Source: Candidatus Bilophila faecipullorum (GTDB lineage: Bacteria > Desulfobacterota > Desulfovibrionia > Desulfovibrionales > Desulfovibrionaceae). From it: 64,000 nucleotides of DNA. The position numbers and the translations under genes were made by a program. Positions 17,363 through 28,823 of this stretch are shown here, piece after piece (position 1 is the stretch's first letter; each line of letters starts with the position of its first letter). Location: contig CALVEZ010000020.1 in assembly GCA_944326695.1 (NCBI GenBank), positions 1-64,000 of the forward strand, given 5' to 3'. Under the pieces are notes generated by a model that did no database searches, was not told the DNA's origin, and worked only from the letters and a program-made list of their open reading frames with translations.

Positions 17363-18370
17363 TGTCGTGCCGCCTTTGCGGAAAGGGGCACGTCCGGCAG
17401 GCGGCCCCGTATCCGGGAAAGAAGGATCATTGCGGAAAAGGAGGCGGCCCCATCGGGGCAGCCCCGCAGTTGGGAAAGGGGATGGAGAAAAAACGTCTTC
17501 AGAAACCTGCCCGTCTTTGCGCCGAAGAGCAAGAGGTGAGATGCGCCGGGGGAAACATCCCGGAAGATCGGGCTGGTACGATGTCCGCGCGGAAGGGCCG
17601 GGGATGCCGGGCATGAAAAGGATTCGGCGGAAGCCCTGCCAGTGCATGAAAAGGATTCCAAGGAAGCCGGGCCGGTGTCGGAAAGCCTGCAGAGAAGAAA
17701 ATGGACTGTGGGATGGGCGGAGGAAGCCCGGCTTTCAGGCAATGGCATGGACTTATCCGCCCCTTTTTTCCCACTGGCTGTCAGGGAAGGGATTCTTGGT
17801 GTCCACGGAGAGCGTACTCCGGCCTGTCCGGGGTGGCTGGGTCTTTCGAGGGCTTCATGGCGTCCACTCCGGGGTGGTCGGGCCTTTCGAGGGCTTCAGG
17901 GCGTCCACGGCGGGAGTGGCACTTTTCCTGTGTCTGTTTTTTTCATGGCGCTGCGCTCCATCCTGCGATTTGCCGGCGTTCATGGGCCCGTGGCGGGGCC
18001 TCCGATCTCGCCGTGTTTCGTCCTGCGATTCGCCAAAGGAGACGCGGCCCGGTTTGAGCGCGAACGTGGAGCGGGCCATTCTCCGGCTTGGGCGACGAAG
18101 CTCGGGCCCCTTCCGGGAGGCCCTTTCCCCCGGCAAAGGCTGCTGCGCGTCTGTTTTTCCGGGCTATTGAGCGGGGTGTAGACCGCCGTGTCCGAAAGCT
18201 ATGGACCTGCAGGGGATTTTGAGGAATACTCGGCCTTCCTTTTGCGCCGCTTCCTTCGGGAAGGGCCGGCGGCCCTTCGGTTGGGCGCTTCCGCCGGGCG
18301 TGTCCGGGCGATCCGGACAGGTGGGCCTTGCACTCATAAAACCTGCGTTGCGCGGGACTGGAGAGGAGAG
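17363..18370. other. 1-kb gene-free region with degenerate repeats
   Basis: No supported gene in 1008 bases, although several frames stay open because of high G+C. It holds a 41-bp imperfect tandem duplication (17830-17911), a spaced pair of GCATGAAAAGGATTC copies near 17612 and 17643, and the near-identical pair TCCTGCGATTTGCC / TCCTGCGATTCGCC near 17962 and 18022. Confidence 0.55.
17830..17911. repeat. 41-bp imperfect tandem duplication
   Basis: Two consecutive 41-bp units, both beginning GGGGTGG and sharing TTTCGAGGGCTTCA and GGCGTCCAC with a handful of substitutions. It lies in the gene-free stretch between the DHA2 exporter and the aromatic amino acid permease. Function unknown. Confidence 0.75.
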
Positions 18371-19612
18371 ATGATCTCCACGGAGAAACACGGCATTCTG
18401 GGCGGAACGATGATCATTGCCGGAACGGCCATCGGTGCGGGGATGCTGGCCCTGCCCATGATTTCGGCGGGCATGTGGCTGTACTGGTCCCTGCTGCTTC
18501 TGGGGCTGACGTGGCTGCTTATGCTGCGGTCGAGTCAGGCCATTCTGGAGGTCAATCTCCACTATGAGCCGGGCAGCAGTTTCCACACGCTGGTGCGGGA
18601 TACGCTCGGCCCGGCATGGAGCGCGGTCAACGGCTTTTCCGTGGCCTTTGTGCTCTATATCCTCGTCTACGCCTATGTCAGCGGGGGCGGTTCCACGGTC
18701 CAGCAGACTCTGATGGCCGTGGCGGGCGTTGATCCGGGCAGCCTCGTTTCCGGGCTCGGCTTCGCCCTTGTCCTCATCGCCTGCGTGTGGTGGAGCACCC
18801 GTTTCGTGGATCGGCTGTCCGTGATCCTCATGGCCGCAATGGTCCTCACCTTCGTGCTCTCCATGACCGGGATGCTTTCGCAGATACGCCTGTCCTTCCT
18901 GACCGCCGCCAGCGGCGCGGGCACGGACGGCGACAGGGCCATCTTCATATGGTGCGCGCTTTCCACCTACCTGACCTCCTTCTGCTTCCACGCTTCGGTG
19001 CCCAGTCTGGTCAAGTATTTCGGCAAGGAGCCCGTGCGCATCAACAAATGCCTCGTCTACGGGACGCTTATCGCCCTGACCTGCTATGTGGCGTGGATCG
19101 TGGCCGCCGACGGCATCATCTCCCGCGAGCAGTTCAAGGGCGTCATCGCGGCGGGCGGGAACGTCGGCGATCTCATCCGCGCCGCGGGATCGGGCATCGA
19201 CAGCAGCTTTATCCTGCGTATGCTGGAAGCCTTCTCCTTCTTTGCGGTGGCGACCTCCTTCCTTGGCGCGGGCCTCGGGCTTTTCGACTATATGGCCGAC
19301 CTGTGCGGCTTTGACGACACTCATTTCGGTCGGGCCAAGACTACCCTCGTAACCTTCCTTCCGCCCACTCTCGGGGCGCTGATCAAGCCGGACGGCTTTC
19401 TGGCCGCCATCGGCTGGGCCGGGCTCGCGGCGACCATCTGGTCGGTCATCGTCCCCGCGCTCATGGTCCGAGCCAGCCGCCGGAAGTTTGCCGATGCCGC
19501 CTACCGCACGCCCGGCGGATCGCTGACCGTCTCCGCGCTCCTTGTCTACGGCTGCGTGACGGCGGTCTGCCACGTGCTTTTCGTCTTTGAGGTTCTTCCC
19601 ATGTACCGCTAG
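18371..19612 (+). CDS. Aromatic amino acid permease (TyrP/Mtr, HAAAP family)
   Basis: A 413-residue inner-membrane permease with 11 predicted membrane segments. The opening GILGGTMIIAGTAIGAGMLALPMISAGMW is diagnostic of the hydroxy/aromatic amino acid permease family (TyrP, TnaB, Mtr), with length equal to the family norm. FCFHASVPSLVKYFG also matches. The ATG at 18371 follows GAGGAG; a frame open from 18188 has no support. Tyrosine or tryptophan is the likely substrate, but the two cannot be separated by eye. Confidence 0.88.
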   Translation: MISTEKHGILGGTMIIAGTAIGAGMLALPMISAGMWLYWSLLLLGLTWLLMLRSSQAILEVNLHYEPGSSFHTLVRDTLGPAWSAVNGFSVAFVLYILVYAYVSGGGSTVQQTLMAVAGVDPGSLVSGLGFALVLIACVWWSTRFVDRLSVILMAAMVLTFVLSMTGMLSQIRLSFLTAASGAGTDGDRAIFIWCALSTYLTSFCFHASVPSLVKYFGKEPVRINKCLVYGTLIALTCYVAWIVAADGIISREQFKGVIAAGGNVGDLIRAAGSGIDSSFILRMLEAFSFFAVATSFLGAGLGLFDYMADLCGFDDTHFGRAKTTLVTFLPPTLGALIKPDGFLAAIGWAGLAATIWSVIVPALMVRASRRKFADAAYRTPGGSLTVSALLVYGCVTAVCHVLFVFEVLPMYR

Positions 19613-19970
19613 GTTTTTGTTTTCCGATATTACACCTAGATCGTTGATAGTTCCTTGGGGGCCGGGCCATCCGTGGTTCGGCCCTTTGCCGTTTTTGAAA
19701 GCGGGGCTCGACAAGCCGCAAGCTTGCCCCATACTTCAAGGGCCTTTGAAAGCCGAGCAAGGGGTGCGTCCCCAACAAGGTGGGATTCTCATACCTTTCC
19801 GGCGAAAGGAGGGATAGGCTGTGCGAGCTTTCCGCGCGGCCCTTGAAGGGAGCCCGCGTTTTCCGCTTGCCTTGCGGGGGGAAATGGGCTAGTTTTTCGC
19901 TGTCAATAATTATTACTTTTAAGAGGGCGCTCCGGTTTTGACCGCGCCGCCCTTCAGATGAGGAGAGACG
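19613..19970. other. Intergenic region with possible terminator
   Basis: A hairpin built on GGGCCG/CGGCCC (about 19661-19684) with a TTTGCCGTTTTT tail may terminate the permease gene. The last 80 bases are AT-rich (TGTCAATAATTATTAC) and probably hold the promoter of the next gene. No coding sequence is supported. Confidence 0.4.
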
Positions 19971-20399
19971 ATGAGCGACGTTTTGTTGTGGCTGCACCCC
20001 TTGATGCAGGTTTGTGCCGCGGTGTTGGGCGTATGGGCGATGTGGCAGGGCATGAAGCGTGCGGCGATGCTGTACGGCAAGAAAAAAATGCTCTTTCCGT
20101 GGAAACAGCACGTCCGCCTCGGCACTCTGGCCCTCGTGCTGTGGATTCTGGGCGGGCTCGGCTTTTACGTAACGCTGGACCTTTTCGGCAGCACGCACAT
20201 CACCGGCCTGCACGCCGAACTTGCATGGCCCATCATCGGCCTGGCCTTCCTCGGCCTGATCACGGGCTATATCCTGAACCGCTACAAGAAAAAGCGGACG
20301 GTTCTTCCTCTTGTGCATGGGGTGCTGAACGTCGTTTTGATCATCCTCGTGGCTATCGAGTGCTACACCGGCATCGGCGTCTGGGAGAATTTCTCCTGA
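19971..20399 (+). CDS. DUF4079-type four-helix membrane protein
   Basis: A 142-residue protein with about four membrane helices: LWLHPLMQVCAAVLGVWAMW, LGTLALVLWILGGLGFYVTL, LAWPIIGLAFLGLITGYILN and VHGVLNVVLIILVAIECYTGI. The histidines in helix positions (WLHPLMQ, KQHVRLG, LHAEL, LVHGVLN) resemble the haem-ligand pattern of cytochrome b561/ferric reductase-like small membrane proteins, to which DUF4079 belongs. A redox or haem role is inference. A GAGGAG-type site precedes the ATG and a strong terminator follows. Confidence 0.7.
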   Translation: MSDVLLWLHPLMQVCAAVLGVWAMWQGMKRAAMLYGKKKMLFPWKQHVRLGTLALVLWILGGLGFYVTLDLFGSTHITGLHAELAWPIIGLAFLGLITGYILNRYKKKRTVLPLVHGVLNVVLIILVAIECYTGIGVWENFS

Positions 20400-20421
20400 C
20401 GGAAGCCTGCCATACGTGGTG

Positions 20422-20458
20422 AAAAGGCCTGCGTTCCCTCGAGGACGCGGGCCTTTTT
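20422..20458 (+). terminator. Rho-independent terminator
   Basis: AAAAGGCCTGCG pairs with CGCGGGCCTTTTT around a short loop, with a T run, 22 bases after the DUF4079-type gene. Confidence 0.88.
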
Positions 20459-20554
20459 CACTGGAATTCCGCAGCAAGGGCAGGCTGTGCCGAGGGAAAG
20501 GCCGGACATCCCCCGTCCTAGGGACCGCAGCCCCTCTCCGGCGGGCGCGGCTGA

Positions 20555-20725
20555 TCAGCGCCGCCTTTTGCGCCAGCCGTCAAAGCGTTCCTGAAAGATT
20601 TTGGAATCCTGCCGCGTGCGGGTGGAAACCATCCACAGAAAGACGCAGATCAGAAGGACGAGCAGGGCCAACAGCCCGCCGATGAGGTACAGAGAGCCGG
20701 TAAACAGGGTAACGAACGTTTCCAT
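20555..20725 (-). CDS. Small single-pass membrane protein (56 aa)
   Basis: A 56-codon gene on the minus strand with TGGAGGA seven bases before ATG 20725 and a TGA at 20555-20557. The product has a hydrophobic segment SLYLIGGLLALLVLLICVFL (about residues 11-30), then WMVSTRTRQDSKIFQERFD and a basic end GWRKRRR. This positive-inside tail implies an N-out, C-in anchor. I do not recognise a family. It lies between the DUF4079-type gene and uspA, opposite in strand to both. Confidence 0.7.
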   Translation of the reverse strand: METFVTLFTGSLYLIGGLLALLVLLICVFLWMVSTRTRQDSKIFQERFDGWRKRRR

Positions 20726-20927
20726 CGTGGTCCTCCATGACCCGTTATAGCAAAGAAAAGGCGGGGTTCAAAGCAAAAAAGGCAGGCTTGCCCGCGATGG
20801 GCCCACCGCCGCTTCCGCGCCCGTCTGGGCGGCTGCTTCGGGAGGGCCATGCTTGACTTTCCCTTGTTCCGCTATAGTGTGGAGATGGGTGGGGAAGACA
20901 ACGTCTAGCACTTTTTCTGGAGGCATC

Positions 20928-21386
20928 ATGGAAGTGAAGAAGATTCTCTGCGCGGTGGATTTGGAGGACACGATTACCCCTTCCGTCGATTACGCCAAGA
21001 TGATGGCCGACCTCTCCGGCGCTTCCGTCGTAGTGGCCTACGTCATTCCGGCCCATACGCCGTATGAGGACGTGTATCTTTCCATCAATCATCATCCCAA
21101 CGAAGTGGATCAGCCCAACGAGACGGTTCAGAAGTCCATGAATGCCTTCCTTGTGGAAAAGTTCGCCGGTATGGACGTGACGGGCGTGATCCTCGTGGGA
21201 CGCCCTTCCGAGGAACTGGTGAAGCTGGCCGAGGAAAAGGGCGCCGATCTTATTGTGATGGGCACGCATGGCCGCGCCGGTTTTGATCGCCTGCTCTTCG
21301 GTTCGGTCGCCCATGAGGTGGTGCGGGCCGCGCCCTGCCCGGTTATGACCATTCGCCCGGAAAAGCCGAAGGACGCCGCGCAATAA
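20928..21386 (+). CDS. Universal stress protein, UspA family
   Basis: A 152-residue single Usp domain. It begins KKILCAVDLEDT and carries the ATP-binding signature GTHGRAGFDRLLFGSVAHEVV (G-2x-G-9x-G-S) followed by CPVMTIRP. The ATG at 20928 has a GGAGG site at 20919; the frame upstream of it is non-coding. It belongs to the nucleotide-binding Usp subgroup. Single gene, followed by a terminator. Confidence 0.92.
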   Translation: MEVKKILCAVDLEDTITPSVDYAKMMADLSGASVVVAYVIPAHTPYEDVYLSINHHPNEVDQPNETVQKSMNAFLVEKFAGMDVTGVILVGRPSEELVKLAEEKGADLIVMGTHGRAGFDRLLFGSVAHEVVRAAPCPVMTIRPEKPKDAAQ

Positions 21387-21409
21387 GCGGATTTTTTTTC
21401 CATCACGGA

Positions 21410-21448
21410 AAGGCGCTTTCCCCGTGCGGGGGGAAGCGCCTTACGTGT
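21410..21448. terminator. Convergent terminator between uspA-type and channel genes
   Basis: AAGGCGCTTTCCCC pairs with GGGGGAAGCGCCTT, with a GTGTTTTT tail on the plus strand. The right arm abuts the stop codon of the channel gene on the other strand, so the hairpin may serve both. Confidence 0.8.
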
Positions 21449-22175
21449 TTTTGCGGGGTGGCCGTTCTTCCTTGCCGGGCGCGGAGGCGATCATCCCGGC
21501 GATTTTGCGCCCTTTGCGGTTGCTCGCGAACTGGCTGACGATGGTGGCCATGATGACGATGGAATACATGTAGGCCGTGAGCGCGATGAGCACGGTGGCG
21601 TTTTTGGCCACCCATGAGCGCGGCGCGATGTCGCCGTAGCCGATGGTCAGGATGGTCACGTAACTGAAGTAGAACAGATCGAGCAGGCCACCTTGCCCTT
21701 CCGTGATGCCCGAAAAGGAATGGGGCACGAACATTTCCACCCCCACGAAAACGAAAAAGCCGCAATAGCCGATGAGGATGAGCCCGCACAGGGCCGCCAG
21801 CACGATTTCCGTATCCACCATCTTGGCCCCGTGTATCTGCCGGAAGACTTCAAGCATCACCCAGCCGAAAAAGACCACGTAGCCGAACGCGAGGGCTTCG
21901 CGCAGGTTGAGCGGCGTGAGGCGGTCCAGAAGACGGCCCGCCAGCAGCAGGACGGCCACCGTCGCGATGAGGGTAAGCATGTATTTCCGACGGGCCCCGA
22001 AAAGATTGATCCCGGCCAGAAACTGAAAGGGAAGATACGCCGATTGCGGCACGCCGTCGTAAATATCCTCCGGGAAAAAGATATTGATGACGAAGACGCA
22101 GAGCAGGGAGGCAAACAGCGTTTCAAAGCGGTGGGCGTAAAGGCGCGGAAAGACAGGGCTGTGGGGGCGTGGCAT
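21441..22175 (-). CDS. Ion channel protein with K+ selectivity filter
   Basis: A 244-residue membrane protein with about six hydrophobic segments. The C-terminal two form an Ion_trans_2 pore: YFSYVTILTIGYGDIAPRSW contains the TIGYGD potassium filter, followed by the pore-lining helix LIALTAYMYSIVIMATIVSQFASN. There is no cytoplasmic RCK/TrkA-N domain, only a short basic tail. AGAGGA precedes the ATG. K+ conduction is inferred from the filter. Confidence 0.85.
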   Translation of the reverse strand: MPRPHSPVFPRLYAHRFETLFASLLCVFVINIFFPEDIYDGVPQSAYLPFQFLAGINLFGARRKYMLTLIATVAVLLLAGRLLDRLTPLNLREALAFGYVVFFGWVMLEVFRQIHGAKMVDTEIVLAALCGLILIGYCGFFVFVGVEMFVPHSFSGITEGQGGLLDLFYFSYVTILTIGYGDIAPRSWVAKNATVLIALTAYMYSIVIMATIVSQFASNRKGRKIAGMIASAPGKEERPPRKNT

Positions 22176-22387
22176 GGGGCGATCCTCTGGGGAGGTCAGG
22201 CGTTGAGGGTAGGGCGGCCCTTCTTGAAGCGGAAGGGTGGGCGGAGGGAAAGTCCGTTTTTCGTGTCTTTTTTTCTGAATACTATATATAACATATTATT
22301 TTACATTGCTTTTTAGTGAAGCTGAGGCCGGCAAGCGGCTTGCTTTTATTGAAGATACGTGAAGACGCCTTTTTTTTAAACGCCTTA
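22176..22387. other. Spacer upstream of the second hybrid kinase promoter
   Basis: AT-rich, with no reading frame worth calling. The region from 22388 onward holds the kinase promoter and its 5' leader. Confidence 0.4.
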
Positions 22388-22416
22388 TTGACTCTTTTTG
22401 AATGAGGTGTTAAAAT
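22388..22416 (+). promoter_or_regulatory. Sigma70-type promoter of the hybrid kinase
   Basis: -35 TTGACT (22388-22393), 17-bp spacer, -10 TAAAAT (22411-22416). It predicts a leader of about 225 nt before the ATG at 22649, unusually long for this window. Confidence 0.65.
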
Positions 22417-22500
22417 TTAAACTTATATATGGCTAAAATAGCGCGATTTTGTATCCCCCCAGCGTCGCGCCCTTTTGGGAAAGTTTCGGGGATAGCTTAT

Positions 22501-22538
22501 CGCACTCCAGCCTGGTCGGATGACCGGGCAGGGGTGCG
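22501..22538 (+). promoter_or_regulatory. Hairpin in the long kinase 5' leader
   Basis: CGCACTCC pairs with GGGGTGCG (8 bp), enclosing CCTGGTC paired with GACCGGG (7 bp) across small symmetric internal loops, with a GGAT tetraloop. No T run follows, so it is not a plain terminator. A role in leader-mediated control is possible. I could not match it to a known riboswitch. Confidence 0.5.
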
Positions 22539-22648
22539 TTCATTGTGTCTGGTTGAGATGCCGAAGGGATGCACCGCGCAGGGAACCGGAGAGGGGAGCT
22601 GGCGGTTGGGGTGAACGGCGAGAGGCCGCAAGAAGACAGAGGGTAAAG

Positions 22649-25303
<2,655 letters not shown>

Positions 25304-25501
25304 GGCCGGAGAGCGGGCCTGTGCCCCGCCCGGAAAGATGGCGAGCGGTCCCCTTCAAGCCCGCTGCCGTGCCTTCCTGTGAGGCGGGACGTGGGCTTTC
25401 CCGGCGCTGGAGAGTGGCAGGCGGTTGACACCGTGCCCCCGAGCGACCACAATCGATACTCCTGTGCCCGGTGCGTACCGGACAGGGAAGGAGCGGCGGC
25501 G

Positions 25502-25909
25502 ATGATGACTCTTGAAGATATCCGCGGGCATTTCCGGCGGCACGATCCCTTTTCCGGCCATCTGGGGATTGACATCCTCGAGGTCGGGGAGGGCTACGCC
25601 GTGGCTGAAATGCCGCTGGACGCCCGCCACCGCAACGGCATGGGCAACGCGCACGGGGGAGCCGTCTTCGCGCTGGTGGATATGGTTTTCGCGGCCTTGT
25701 CCAATGCCGACGGTCTCTATTGCGTCAATGCGCAGACTTCCATCGCCTACCTGAATCCGGGACGGATCGGCCCTTTGCGCGGGGAGGCCCGGCAACTCCG
25801 GGCGGGCAGGCGCCTGTCGACCTACGAGGTCCGGGTGACGGACGCCGACGGCACGCTTGTGGCCGCGGCCACGGTCACGGGTTGCGAAATGGGCGTACCC
25901 TTACCCTGA
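25502..25909 (+). CDS. PaaI-type hotdog thioesterase
   Basis: A 135-residue single-hotdog acyl-CoA thioesterase of the PaaI/4HBT class. The key stretch is NGMGNAHGGAVFALVDMVFAALSN (the H-G-G active-site loop and the catalytic acidic residue on the following helix). A second strand segment is YCVNAQTSIAYLNPG. AAGGAG sits just ahead of ATG 25502. It begins a plus-strand series with nfeD- and SPFH-type genes (26-bp gap, then a 14-bp overlap), although thioesterase and membrane-scaffold functions have no obvious link. Confidence 0.85.
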   Translation: MMTLEDIRGHFRRHDPFSGHLGIDILEVGEGYAVAEMPLDARHRNGMGNAHGGAVFALVDMVFAALSNADGLYCVNAQTSIAYLNPGRIGPLRGEARQLRAGRRLSTYEVRVTDADGTLVAAATVTGCEMGVPLP

Positions 25910-25935
25910 GGGGGCCGCCGGAAGGGAGAAAAAGA

Positions 25936-26445
25936 ATGGTTATCGCGGGAATATGGTTTGTCGTAGGCGTGGTCCTTTTCGTTGTGGAGCTGGTTTCGCC
26001 GCTTTTCGTCATGTTCTTTTTCGGCCTTGGCGCCTGGGCTGCGGGCGTGGCCGCCCTGTTCACCGATGAACTCGGGGTGCAGGTGCTGGTCTTCGGCGTG
26101 GCTTCCATTCTTTTTCTGCTGGCCCTGCGCCGCACGCTGGTGCGGACTTTCCGGGGCCGGGCCAAGCTTTCCTCCGATGCGGCGTCCGAAGGGCTGCCGA
26201 GCCTGAATGCCGGAAAGAGCGCGACGGTGACTCGTCCCATCGTCCGCGGGGCGGTGGGGGAAATTTCCGTGGGCGGCAGCTACTGGCGCGCCGTATCGTC
26301 CGTGGACCTGCCGCAGGGGGCGCAGGTGCGCGTGATTGGGCATGTCCCCGACGACGAGCTTACGTTGGAAGTGGCGCCCTGCGGGGAAGGTTCCTGCGGG
26401 CCGCAAGAGGAAACAACGCTATCTGGAGGGAATGATCGTGTTTGA
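25936..26445 (+). CDS. NfeD-family membrane protein
   Basis: A 169-residue protein with three or four N-terminal membrane helices (IWFVVGVVLFVVELVSPLFVMFFFGLGAW, then VLVFGVASILFLLAL) and a C-terminal OB-fold: GKSATVTRPIVRGAVGEISVGGSYWRAVS ... GAQVRVIGHVPDDELTLEV. This is the short NfeD (YbbK-partner) form without the ClpP-like protease domain. GGGAGAAA precedes the ATG. It overlaps the SPFH gene by 14 bases, the usual pairing of these families. Confidence 0.88.
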   Translation: MVIAGIWFVVGVVLFVVELVSPLFVMFFFGLGAWAAGVAALFTDELGVQVLVFGVASILFLLALRRTLVRTFRGRAKLSSDAASEGLPSLNAGKSATVTRPIVRGAVGEISVGGSYWRAVSSVDLPQGAQVRVIGHVPDDELTLEVAPCGEGSCGPQEETTLSGGNDRV

Positions 26446-27385
26446 TCTGTCTGGTTTTATGGGGTCTTCGCTGATTGTACTGGTGGTTTTGGCCCTCTTC
26501 GTCATCATCGTCCTCTTCAAGACGGCGTTGGTGGTTCCCAATCAGGAGGCTGTGGTCGTGGAGCGTCTGGGCAAGTTCCACGCCGTGATGTACGCGGGAT
26601 TTCATATCTTGATCCCCTTCATCGACGCCGTGTCCTATCGGCGTTCCCTGAAGGAGGACGTGCTCGACGTGCCCAAGCAGACCTGCATCACCAAGGACAA
26701 CGTGAGCGTGGATATCGACGGCGTGCTCTACCTGCAGGTCATCAATCCCGAAAAGTCGGCCTACGGCATCAGCGACTACATGTTCGGGGCCGTACAGCTT
26801 GCTCAGACGGCCCTGCGTTCGGCCATCGGCAAGCTGGAGCTTGACCGCACCTTTGAAGAGCGCAACACCATCAATCAGGAAGTTATCTCCGCGCTTGATG
26901 CCGCCACTGCGCCGTGGGGCATCAAGGTCCTGCGCTATGAAATCCGCGACATCACCCCGCCTTCCGGGGTCATGCAGGCGATGGAGAAGCAGATGCGCGC
27001 CGAGCGTGAGAAGCGCGCTCTCATCGCGCAGTCCGAAGGCGAGATGCAGGCCCGCATCAATATGGCGGAAGGCGCGAAGGCGGCGGCCATTGCCGAGTCC
27101 GAGGGCAAGTTGCAGGCCATGAAGAATCAGGCGGAAGGCGACGCCGTGCTCATCCGCGCCGTGGCGCAGGCGACTGCGGACGGCCTCCGGCTGGTGGGCG
27201 ATGAGATGCGGCAGGAGGGTGGCCGGGAGGCGGCCAACCTGCGCATTGCGGAGAACTACATCGAGCAGTTCGGCCAACTGGCCAAGACCAACAACACCAT
27301 GATCCTGCCCACCGATCTCGCCAATCTTTCCGGGCTGGTCGCATCCCTGACTTCCGTCATCAAGCCTGCCCGCCCTGCCGACTGA
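26432..27385 (+). CDS. SPFH/stomatin-family protein (QmcA-like)
   Basis: A 317-residue membrane-anchored scaffold protein. It has a single N-terminal helix (SSLIVLVVLALFVIIVLFKTALV), then the SPFH core VPNQEAVVVERLGKF, ITKDNVSVDIDGVLYLQV and SAIGKLELDRTFEERNTIN. An Ala/Glu-rich coiled coil follows (about 180-260, EKQMRAEREKRALIAQSEGE). Such proteins form oligomeric membrane microdomains with an NfeD partner. GGAGGG sits at 26425-26430, inside the end of the nfeD-type gene. A strong terminator follows. Confidence 0.9.
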   Translation: MIVFDLSGFMGSSLIVLVVLALFVIIVLFKTALVVPNQEAVVVERLGKFHAVMYAGFHILIPFIDAVSYRRSLKEDVLDVPKQTCITKDNVSVDIDGVLYLQVINPEKSAYGISDYMFGAVQLAQTALRSAIGKLELDRTFEERNTINQEVISALDAATAPWGIKVLRYEIRDITPPSGVMQAMEKQMRAEREKRALIAQSEGEMQARINMAEGAKAAAIAESEGKLQAMKNQAEGDAVLIRAVAQATADGLRLVGDEMRQEGGREAANLRIAENYIEQFGQLAKTNNTMILPTDLANLSGLVASLTSVIKPARPAD

Positions 27386-27400
27386 GGCGTGGTGGCCCAG

Positions 27401-27425
27401 AAAGGCGGCTTCGGCCGCCTTTTTT
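27401..27425 (+). terminator. Rho-independent terminator of the SPFH operon
   Basis: AAAGGCGGC-TTCG-GCCGCCTTTTTT, a perfect stem with UUCG tetraloop and T run. Confidence 0.95.
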
Positions 27426-27968
27426 CATGCCCTCCGAAGAGTACGCGCGAGGAGAGGAGGGGTAGCCTGTACGTTCCACGTTTTTCCCTGTCCTCGCGGT
27501 ATTCCGTAGGAAGGGAGCGGCTCTGCGGTATCCTGCCGCCTTACGCTCGCACTTTCGGTATTGGGGCGGCCGGATACGTGGGCAGGGGGCCGAACATCAC
27601 GGCGGTATTGTATGCGGGTCTTTCCCACGCGAGGATGCCCGTGCCCGCCTGTGGCCTGAGGGTGGTCAACGTCCCGGTTCTGGCGGACATGTCCGGTCTG
27701 ACTTCCATCTTCAATCAGATTGCCTTCAATTGAGGCCATGCCCTCGGTGCGTGGATCGATAGTGTCCTCATTGCCCCCATGTCGCCTTGTATGACCTTCC
27801 CTTGCCGGAACTTTGGTCAGGGGCATCGCGTTAACCGTCCTCTTCGCCGTGCCCAGCAGCCTGCACAATGGAACCACTCTGTCGTTTGAAAGTGTTACGT
27901 ATTGATAATAAAAGATATTTTTTGATGCGCTTGCTAGTGTTCCTCCATAAAGCACTTGGAGGCCTGAC
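27426..27968. other. Intergenic region ahead of the RIC gene
   Basis: The first 300 bases hold overlapping frames on both strands with no support. The last 80 bases are AT-rich (TTGATAATAAAAGATATTTTTTGATG), likely the promoter of the RIC gene. I looked for an FNR/HcpR-type dyad and did not find a convincing one. Confidence 0.4.
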
Positions 27969-28655
27969 ATGCACAAAAATTGGAGAGAACAATCCATTGG
28001 CGAAATTGTGGCCACGTTCCCCTTGTCCTCGGAAGTCTTCCGCTCCGCCGGAATTGATTTCTGCTGCGGCGGAGGGCGGTTGCTCGGAGACGTGATTGAG
28101 GAGCAGGGCATTGTCGAGACGAATCTTTATCGGGCGCTGGACAATCTGGCCGAACACTCCGAGTCCGAGGAAGCCGCCGCTTTTCCGGAGATGAGCCCCG
28201 AGGAACTGGTGGAACATATTCTCATCAGGCATCATGCCTATCTCTGGGAAGCGCTGCCCGATATCCACGCTCGCCTCATTACGGTCCTGCGGGCGCACGG
28301 TGAACGCCATCCCGAACTCTACGACGTCTATAAGCTCCTGAGTGAGCTGACCAAGGAAATGGAACCTCATCTTATCCGCGAGGAAAGCGAACTGTTCCCC
28401 TCTGTCCTGAATCAGGAAGCCAATGCGACGCAGCAGCGGCAAACCTTGGTGCGGATTCTCGAAGAGGAACACGAATCGACCCGGGACATCCTGCACCAGT
28501 TGCGTCACGCCACCAATGACTACAGCCTCCCCAGCGACGGCTGCGATAATTTTGCGGAACTCTACAAGCAGCTTGAAGCCTTGGAAAAAGACACGGAAGA
28601 ACATTACCATCTCGAAGATGATTTGCTCTTCAAGAAGATCACGGCGCCCGAATAA
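27969..28655 (+). CDS. ric: Iron-sulfur cluster repair di-iron protein (RIC/ScdA/YtfE)
   Basis: A 228-residue cytoplasmic protein that repairs Fe-S clusters damaged by nitric oxide or oxidants. The N-terminal ScdA_N domain has IGEIVATFPLSSEVFRSAGIDFCCGG with the paired cysteines. The hemerythrin-like domain follows, with di-iron ligands in HILIRHHAYLW, MEPHLIREESELF, EEEHESTRDIL and TEEHYHLEDDLLF. The family is diagnostic at full length. GGAGG lies 7 bases before the ATG. It is a single gene directly upstream of the tRNA-Leu integration locus. Confidence 0.93.
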   Translation: MHKNWREQSIGEIVATFPLSSEVFRSAGIDFCCGGGRLLGDVIEEQGIVETNLYRALDNLAEHSESEEAAAFPEMSPEELVEHILIRHHAYLWEALPDIHARLITVLRAHGERHPELYDVYKLLSELTKEMEPHLIREESELFPSVLNQEANATQQRQTLVRILEEEHESTRDILHQLRHATNDYSLPSDGCDNFAELYKQLEALEKDTEEHYHLEDDLLFKKITAPE

Positions 28656-28823
28656 TCTGCGAAAAATCAGCCCTTTCAGGCCCAAAAGAGGGAGTTACCC
28701 CTTCATGTAAACGCCCGCTCGCGAGCGGTTTTCTGCAGGGAGGCGGCTCCTCCACAAGAAATCCGTCCGGTCTGCTTTTTTCTCTTGCCAGCATGGGGGC
28801 TTTGCTGTATACATCTCTCCCAT

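Noticed and set aside
20852..20877. Sigma70 promoter for the uspA-type gene (TTGACT ... TATAGT)
   Set aside because: The hexamers are good but the spacer is only 14 bp, too short for a confident call.
22501..22538. Cyclic-di-GMP riboswitch in the kinase leader
   Set aside because: The hairpin lacks the conserved GEMM core sequences; kept only as an unassigned structured leader.
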